From contig JAEYXN010000132.1 of assembly GCA_023431285.1 (NCBI GenBank), positions 1-11,321 on the forward strand: DNA of 11,321 nucleotides, written 5' to 3'. The position numbers and the translations under genes are program-made. Below are positions 6,379 through 11,321 of this stretch, one piece after another. The notes under the pieces were generated by a model. That model made no database searches. It saw only the letters and a list, made by a program, of their open reading frames with translations, and was not told the origin of the DNA. This DNA comes from Bacteroidota bacterium (GTDB taxonomy: Bacteria; Bacteroidota; Bacteroidia; Cytophagales; Cyclobacteriaceae). Within the stretch, counting starts at the first letter, position 1. Every line of letters begins with the position of its first letter.

Positions 6379-9242
6379 CAGCGCGACATTTTCACAACCT
6401 TCCGCGTGAAAGTGCGTCCCTCACTACGAATCCTCAGCAGATACATCCCATCTCTCCAATGCGACGACCCAATCTCATGATCGACATTATGCGGCAGATT
6501 GAATTGCTCAACTGATGTTCCGCTGGAAGAAATAACATCAATTGAAAATGTAGATTGTTCTTTTCCGGAAACATTTAATGTGAAACTCTCACTGAAGGGA
6601 GAAGGATAACTCCTGATGATATCTTCCATCGGCACAACCGATACAACTGATGGTGTAGCCGCTGCCGAACTTGTGGTCTCCGATTCTTCAATGACAAACA
6701 ATTCCGAACCTTCCTTATCCGCGCGGCCTGCAAGATAGACTATGCCCGCTGCCGTCCTCAGTAATTCGGGGATGCCCTGAAACCGGATCGGATAAGTGCC
6801 ACCAGAGGTTCCGTCGCTGCGCCAGATATCAGGGTAACGCTGTGGATGCAATGAACCCGGTCGCGTAACAAAATAAATGACATCGCCATCAATGGCCTTG
6901 ATGTTCGCATACGACTGATCTATCGTTCTCAGCTTCTTGGCATTTGTTCCATCCCAGACCCATAGCTCAGTATGTATTCCGTTTGCACGGACATAAAATA
7001 CATTTGAACCCGCGACACCTAACAGGGGGGCTCCACCCGTTTGGGCGTCCATCAACTTCGTTGTCCCTTCAGCAGTTCCATCCGTCCTCCAGATAGCATA
7101 GACTCCATCGGAATCAAGACCTGAAAAATAAACCCATTCCTCGCTGAAAACTGCACTCGTGAGATCATACAAATCTATTGGCGCTGTGTCATTTTGCCTG
7201 ATATCCTTTACCATGACAGTACCACCAGCCGTACCGTTGGTTCGCCATAATTCAATACCGTGCACACCGTCGGACGCGAAGAAAAAAAGTGATCCGTTGA
7301 ACTCTCCCAGAAACTGCGGACCCGACTGGATTGTTCGAATGGCCTGAGTTCCCGCTTCTGTTCCATCGGAAAACCACATCTCACTATTCCGGTAAAACAC
7401 AACATCATTGCCGAGTGAATGCAGGAAGTTTGGCTCGGGACTGACCTCAATCGCACGCGTTCCTTCCGGTGTTCCATCACTGACCCAGAGCTTTCTGCTT
7501 CCGGAAGCTGTATTTGCAACGAAGAAGACTCTGTTCCGGGTAGCTGTGATATATCTCGGGTCTGTGGCAACGCTTGACATTTGCGTTTTCGTTCCTGTCT
7601 CATGATCAAGCTTCCAGACACTCGATCCTGGACCGAAGGAATCTCCCAGTCGATAGAAGACATCGTTGTCAAGACCTTCTATCTCTTCAACAAAATCGTT
7701 CTCAATGACGCTGGTGGACTCCACGCTGCCTTGCGTTTGCCAGAATGCTTCAGGGTTGGTAGTGGAGAAGTGAAGCGTACTGCCAGCTTCCTCGAGGTAA
7801 AGTGGTCGCGAACCCACTCCACAACATAATGTCCTCAACCGGTACGTACCATGTGAAGTACCATCGCTCCGCCAATAGTATCCATCACTCAGAAAGTGCG
7901 ACAGATCGTTAATCTCGACAAGTTCGATACTTGTTTCTGACCATGGAATCTCGCGTACCGATTGGATATTCCCCGTTTCCTCAACCCGCCATAGGTAAGT
8001 TCTGTAGTTGCTGTCATCAGCGAAGAAATATGCATTATCATTGATGGAATAGAAGTGCTGCGACGGAGGTAACGTCAGTTGAGCTCCTCCCTGAGAAGTA
8101 ACGTTCACTGTTCCTGATGGAGTGCCATCACTCTTCCAGATATTTTGACTTGCGATGCCGTTAACGGTGTTATTTTCCACGAAGTATAATCGATCACCGA
8201 CAGCAGATAGAGATGTTAATGACTTTCCGATATCGGTCAGCACGAATGTGCCTCCTGCTGTCCCGTCGCTTCTGTATAATTCGTTGACGCCTGAACCATC
8301 CGTGGCAAGAAAAAAGATCAGGCCATTTACATTGATGAGATCTGTAACGGAGGCACTACCGGTTGGATTGACCACCTTTACAATAGATGTTCCCTCTGCT
8401 GTGCCGTCACTTTTCCATAACTGCCTTCCCCGGAACGGTGACTGTGCGGAAAAATAAACTTCACTACCTGCTCCAACCATATTTTGAATGGACGAACCTG
8501 CAGTTCCTGGATTGATATCCTTAACCAATGTCGTTCCTGCAGATGTACCATCAGACATCCAAAGCTCATAGCCTTCGGATGATGAGGTCGCCACAAAGAA
8601 GAGTTTACCTCCGGCTGCAACCAGATCAGAAGGTTTGCCGCCTTCGTTCCCGGGAACTATATCTTTTACCATCTCCGTCCCGGATGACGTTCCATCACTT
8701 CTCCATAGCTCGCGATTGTACCCTCCACTGTTCGCCGAGAAATACAAAATACCGTTGACTGCGGTAAGATACATCGGTGAGCTGCTTCCGACACCCGGAT
8801 AGACATCTTTTACCCGTCGTGTTCCTGCTGCTGTCCCGTCTGATCTCCAAAGTTCGTTTCCAGCATCTGCGGTAGTGGCGCTGAAAAAGCATGTGTTTCC
8901 ATTGACTTCTATTTCTCTGATCTCCACAAACAAGATCAGAAATTTTGTTCCCTCTGTTGTTCCATCTGATGTCCACAACTCATTTGCTTGTCCAACAAAA
9001 AATGCGCGGCCACCGTCGCTCTCGTGAAAGGTAAATTGTTTTGTCTCTACCGGATCTTTCTTTCCCGGATTGAGGTCTGCTACTAAGCGCACTTGCCCAT
9101 AAGCATGGTTCGAAATGAAGGCAAAAGCGATCATTGTCAGAAGTAATTGAATTCTTACTGTTTGGATGAGATTTTTCTGATTGCGGGCATACATCGAAGG
9201 ACGCTCCAACGTGTCGGCTACTTGGTTCTTGGATTTTCTCAT
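6378..9242 (-). CDS. Large secreted ELWxxDGT-repeat protein with T9SS type A sorting domain
   Basis: This 954-aa protein starts with a signal peptide whose hydrophobic core IQLLLTMIAFAF (31-42) ends near HAYG|Q. The start may be M1 (9242) or M17 (9194), which gives a more usual n-region. The body consists of the ELWxxDGTxxGT repeat family: 14 clear copies (e.g. ELWRSDGTAAGT, QLWKSDGTAEGT, DIWRSDGTSGGT) and three eroded ones (YLWRVEETG, AFWQTQGS, SVWKLDHE). Early copies start at residues 88, 130, 178, 226, 274 and 321, a ~48-residue period consistent with beta-propeller blades. The last ~85 residues (from about SYPSPFSESFTLNV to FTRKVVKMSR) form a T9SS type A sorting domain, so the protein should be exported across the outer membrane and anchored or released. 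Enzymatic residues are not recognisable; the role of this family is unknown, and surface binding is the usual guess. It is followed by a strong hairpin and, 254 bp further on, by the adhesin gene on the same strand. Confidence 0.92.
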   Translation of the reverse strand: MRKSKNQVADTLERPSMYARNQKNLIQTVRIQLLLTMIAFAFISNHAYGQVRLVADLNPGKKDPVETKQFTFHESDGGRAFFVGQANELWTSDGTTEGTKFLILFVEIREIEVNGNTCFFSATTADAGNELWRSDGTAAGTRRVKDVYPGVGSSSPMYLTAVNGILYFSANSGGYNRELWRSDGTSSGTEMVKDIVPGNEGGKPSDLVAAGGKLFFVATSSSEGYELWMSDGTSAGTTLVKDINPGTAGSSIQNMVGAGSEVYFSAQSPFRGRQLWKSDGTAEGTSIVKVVNPTGSASVTDLINVNGLIFFLATDGSGVNELYRSDGTAGGTFVLTDIGKSLTSLSAVGDRLYFVENNTVNGIASQNIWKSDGTPSGTVNVTSQGGAQLTLPPSQHFYSINDNAYFFADDSNYRTYLWRVEETGNIQSVREIPWSETSIELVEINDLSHFLSDGYYWRSDGTSHGTYRLRTLCCGVGSRPLYLEEAGSTLHFSTTNPEAFWQTQGSVESTSVIENDFVEEIEGLDNDVFYRLGDSFGPGSSVWKLDHETGTKTQMSSVATDPRYITATRNRVFFVANTASGSRKLWVSDGTPEGTRAIEVSPEPNFLHSLGNDVVFYRNSEMWFSDGTEAGTQAIRTIQSGPQFLGEFNGSLFFFASDGVHGIELWRTNGTAGGTVMVKDIRQNDTAPIDLYDLTSAVFSEEWVYFSGLDSDGVYAIWRTDGTAEGTTKLMDAQTGGAPLLGVAGSNVFYVRANGIHTELWVWDGTNAKKLRTIDQSYANIKAIDGDVIYFVTRPGSLHPQRYPDIWRSDGTSGGTYPIRFQGIPELLRTAAGIVYLAGRADKEGSELFVIEESETTSSAAATPSVVSVVPMEDIIRSYPSPFSESFTLNVSGKEQSTFSIDVISSSGTSVEQFNLPHNVDHEIGSSHWRDGMYLLRIRSEGRTFTRKVVKMSR
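6795..8981 (-). repeat. Seventeen ELWxxDGT coding repeats (14 clear, 3 degenerate)
   Basis: Motif copies span residues 88 to ~816, mostly about 48 residues (144 bp) apart. The three degenerate copies lie in the middle third, roughly 7590-8000, where spacing is also less regular. The ends keep near-consensus motifs. Confidence 0.85.
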
Positions 9243-9665
9243 AACATTTCGATTAGGTGTGAAGATTGGTAGAGCATTAAGTTCCCAAAACCCCGGAGAA
9301 GTATGAACAGACGACCTGAAGTATCTGGTGGGGATAAGTATGTGTCATGACGTCTTAACTTGCGGGTAGGGGGATCGTTATGATCTCATGCTTGATTTTG
9401 AGGAAAGTCGACCTGACAGAAGCACCCGGCATTCATTTAGGATTATGATTGCGTTAGGCACACAGAAAGCGAAACATTAAAACGACATAAAGATCGGCCG
9501 GAATAAGAAAATGTCATTGCAATGAAGGATCCGAAAACTATTAGAAATGCGGCGTGCGTTGGATAACCATTACCCGGATTTTTCAGGTCCTGATTCTTAA
9601 AGATGAAACATCGTAAATGCATGGCAGGAGTACTCCGGAAGTTGTGCAAAAGCAGTGCAAAGGCA

Positions 9666-9782
9666 GGGTTGTCCCCCTGTTGATCCCCTGTTTCCCCGTA
9701 TTCCATCCCCACAACACCCGTCAAAGGGGTGCCTTTTTGGGATGAACAAGGGATGAACAGGGGGACAACAGGGGGACAACCC
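9666..9782. repeat. Inverted pair of 11-bp tandem arrays around a central hairpin
   Basis: The right arm (9739-9782) is four 11-mers in a row: GGGATGAACAA, GGGATGAACAG, GGGGACAACAG, GGGGACAACCC. The left arm (9668-9711) is four related 11-mers in the opposite orientation: GTTGTCCCCCT, GTTGATCCCCT, GTTTCCCCGTA, TTCCATCCCCA. The arms pair strongly in two registers: 9666-9681 with 9767-9782 (16 perfect bp) or 9668-9687 with 9750-9769 (19 of 20). This could be a large cruciform/RNA hairpin with alternative folds, an iteron-like protein-binding site, or part of a dispersed repeat family. Confidence 0.75.
9715..9738 (+). terminator. Small hairpin with T5 tract in the centre of the 11-bp arrays
   Basis: CACCC (9715-9719) pairs with GGGTG (9727-9731) over a 7-nt loop, followed by CC and five T residues (9734-9738). 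On the + strand this is a short intrinsic-terminator shape, although no + strand gene ends nearby. It sits exactly between the two 11-bp arrays. Confidence 0.3.
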
Positions 9783-10095
9783 CCGGGTATCGTGGCTTTT
9801 GGTCGGTATCTGGCATTCCTGTGAGTGGCTTGGTAACGCAAAGGAGTAGACTCTCACTGTATTGATCAACTGAGCCTTTCACCATTCCCACACCTTGCAG
9901 TTCTGGAGGACGAAACACAATGACCCTTAAAAAGGGATAAACTCCAGGTCACCCCTATGGAGCCGGGAGTTGGGAGGGTTCAAAAAATTGATACCGTTAG
10001 GGTGCCCGAAAGGTATTTCACCAATGACGGAGCTGGGGAATCCAATGAGGTGAGCCAATCACCAGGGACGGCCCGGAGATTGTTAGAGATGGTGT

Positions 10096-10114
10096 CCCCG
10101 GCAAAGCGCCGGGG
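10096..10114 (-). terminator. GC-rich hairpin 3' of the PAS gene
   Basis: CCCCGGC (10096-10102) and GCCGGGG (10108-10114) form a perfect 7-bp stem with a 5-nt loop, 26 bp past the PAS gene stop codon. There is no U tract on the - strand, so it is only a candidate transcript end or a 3'-end stabiliser. Confidence 0.4.
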
Positions 10115-10140
10115 TATGCCTGTCAGTATTGAGGATGGGG

Positions 10141-11321
10141 TTAGTGTTTACCCTGATTTACCCCGTTCTTGCCATTGAGTTTTGCAACGGGCTTCATGGA
10201 AGATGTCACATCGCGGGTGAACATGACCGCTTCATATATTTCGCCCTGCGCGTTACGAAGAGGCTTGCAGGAATTCCTGAAATGATACGTCTCATTTTCT
10301 ATGACACTGGCGTAAGTGGATTCTACTGTCTCGCCGGCAAACACGCGGTTATAAAGGTCAACCTGTGATTGACGCTCTTTTCCCTCGGTATACCACACCA
10401 GTGTATCGAATCCTTTCTCAATCTTAACCCCGAACTTTTCGATGGAAAGCTCAAACGTCCTGTTCCACGTTTCAAGTTTGAAGTCTTTGTTGATGGTAAA
10501 GATCATATCGTCCGAAGCATTCAGAAGCTGAGTAGCGTAGTCACTCTTCAGTTCAAGTTCTTTCATAACTCGTTGCATTTCGTCCTGCGTGGCTGAAAGC
10601 TCTTCCATATTCTGACGAAGCTCTTCTTCCTGTGCTTTGATCTCTTCTACTGACTCCTTTGCCTCCTTCGCCAATGACTCTGCAGTGGTCTTGCTCACGA
10701 TGAGCTCTGTCATATCCTTTCCGAAAACTGCAACTGCATAGACCGCACCGTTTTTGTCTCGCAGGGGAGAGAATGAAGAGTTGTAATAAGTGACCTTACC
10801 GTCGAATTCGTATTGACTTGTAATTTCAAACGATTCTCCTTTGAAAGCTCTTGCATAGTAAGAACGTTGCTCGGATTTTTGTTTCTCATCAGGAAACAGG
10901 TCAAGCATTCGGAATCCTTTGTCCAGAGAGACGCCTATTTCTGTGAGGCCTGCACTAAACGCTGTGTTATAGCTTATGAGGGTGTAGTCTTTGTCTAATG
11001 TGAAGATTGAATCCTTAGAGGCATTGATCAGTGAGTTGAGATACTGTTCATTTTCTTTCGACTGGTTCGCAAGCTCATCGGCAGTTTTCTGGGCGTTGAC
11101 CATGTTGGTTACATCTTTCGCGAAGATGGCAGCCTCATACACCTCGCCCTGTTCGTTTCGCATCGGAGCGTATATCGACAGATGGTGATAGGAACTTCCA
11201 CCCTGGTCACTGGATGCGGTAAACTCGAATGATTCACCGCGCAAGACACGATCGTAAAGATCAATCTGCTGCTGCCTTTCTGCCTCAGGGTACCACTCTA
11301 CGGTGCTCATGCCTTTCTCAA
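10141..11321 (-). CDS. Multi-PAS sensor protein, 3' part (N-terminus outside the window)
   Basis: The frame is open to the window edge. The ATG at 11310 is internal, because the preceding codons give EKG-MSTVEWYPE, matching IEKGFDTLVWYTE in a later PAS copy. Visible are half of one PAS domain (~11110-11321, ending IFAKDVT), a full PAS (~10710-11043, INASKDSIFTLDKDYTLISYN to VFGKDMT), a coiled coil (~10540-10700, with AQEEELRQNMEELSATQDEM) and a third PAS (~10200-10537, LNASDDMIFTINKDFKLETWN to FTRDVT). The PAS copies share the motif [LV]xxYxR[AV][FL]xGE[ST] and are clearly duplicated. The protein ends ~20 residues after the last PAS (SSMKPVAKLNGKNGVNQGKH) with no kinase, GGDEF, receiver or MCP output domain. 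Similar Bacteroidota PAS-coil proteins usually act as signal-transduction scaffolds or sensors; the ligand and partner are unknown. Any output domain would have to be N-terminal or in another protein. Confidence 0.85.
   Translation of the reverse strand, partial: EKGMSTVEWYPEAERQQQIDLYDRVLRGESFEFTASSDQGGSSYHHLSIYAPMRNEQGEVYEAAIFAKDVTNMVNAQKTADELANQSKENEQYLNSLINASKDSIFTLDKDYTLISYNTAFSAGLTEIGVSLDKGFRMLDLFPDEKQKSEQRSYYARAFKGESFEITSQYEFDGKVTYYNSSFSPLRDKNGAVYAVAVFGKDMTELIVSKTTAESLAKEAKESVEEIKAQEEELRQNMEELSATQDEMQRVMKELELKSDYATQLLNASDDMIFTINKDFKLETWNRTFELSIEKFGVKIEKGFDTLVWYTEGKERQSQVDLYNRVFAGETVESTYASVIENETYHFRNSCKPLRNAQGEIYEAVMFTRDVTSSMKPVAKLNGKNGVNQGKH

Larger units (their letters stand above)
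9243..10140. other. ~900-bp region without a convincing gene
   Basis: This lies between the start of the ELWxxDGT gene and the end of the PAS gene. The first part (9243-9660) is unremarkable AT-balanced sequence that must contain the promoter of the leftward 954-aa gene; I found no good TAnnTTTG box. The middle holds the inverted 11-bp arrays (9666-9782). The last part (about 9890-10140) is G-rich with several short hairpins, including GGTGA-GCCAA-TCACC (10049-10063). Open frames here (e.g. 9443-9841 and 9721-9918 on -, 9957-10178 on +) translate to compositions with no recognisable domains, and the 11-bp periodicity is incompatible with repeated coding. Confidence 0.6.

Noticed and set aside
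9443..9918. Three overlapping - strand frames of 65-132 aa across the 11-bp arrays
   Set aside because: The 11-bp period shifts frame at each unit, the frames overlap each other, and none shows a domain, signal peptide or a family I know.

Overview
The window looks like chromosomal DNA from a member of the Bacteroidota, probably a free-living Cytophagales/Chitinophagales-type bacterium. Three things point there. Two proteins are large secreted proteins with C-terminal type IX secretion (T9SS, type A) sorting domains, a system restricted to this phylum. A GH97 glycosidase of the SusB type is present. Starts lack clear Shine-Dalgarno sequences, and the one promoter I can propose follows the Bacteroidota TTG-N20-TAnnTTTG pattern. 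No rRNA, tRNA, CRISPR array, transposase or integrase is visible.

Layout, left to right. Positions 1-37 may hold the start of a leftward gene cut by the window edge. On the + strand follow a B12-binding-type radical SAM protein (293-1879) and a secreted GH97 alpha-glucosidase/alpha-galactosidase family enzyme (1964-4162). A convergent 362-bp intergenic region (4163-4524) carries two oppositely oriented arrays of a 7-bp repeat (CARGTAR). The right-hand array is interlaced with five 11-bp mini-hairpins in a ~61-bp higher-order repeat. On the - strand come a surface adhesin/tail-fibre-like protein (4525-6123) with 14 repeats of 17 residues, a peptidase S74 chaperone domain and a T9SS tail, split by a single in-frame TAA at 4945-4947, and then a 954-aa ELWxxDGT-repeat T9SS protein (6378-9242). 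About 900 bp without a convincing gene follows (9243-10140). It contains an inverted pair of 11-bp tandem arrays around a small hairpin with a T tract, and a GC-rich hairpin-bearing block. The window ends in the 3' part of a multi-PAS sensor protein (10141-11321, - strand), whose N-terminus lies outside.

There is no obvious single pathway. The shared theme is the cell envelope: a periplasmic/outer-membrane glycosidase and two large repeat-rich secreted proteins. The radical SAM gene and GH97 gene are co-directional and 84 bp apart, so they may be co-transcribed, but no functional link is evident. The best candidates for something undescribed are the two non-coding repeat systems (4166-4522 and 9666-9782) and the interrupted adhesin gene, not a new protein system.
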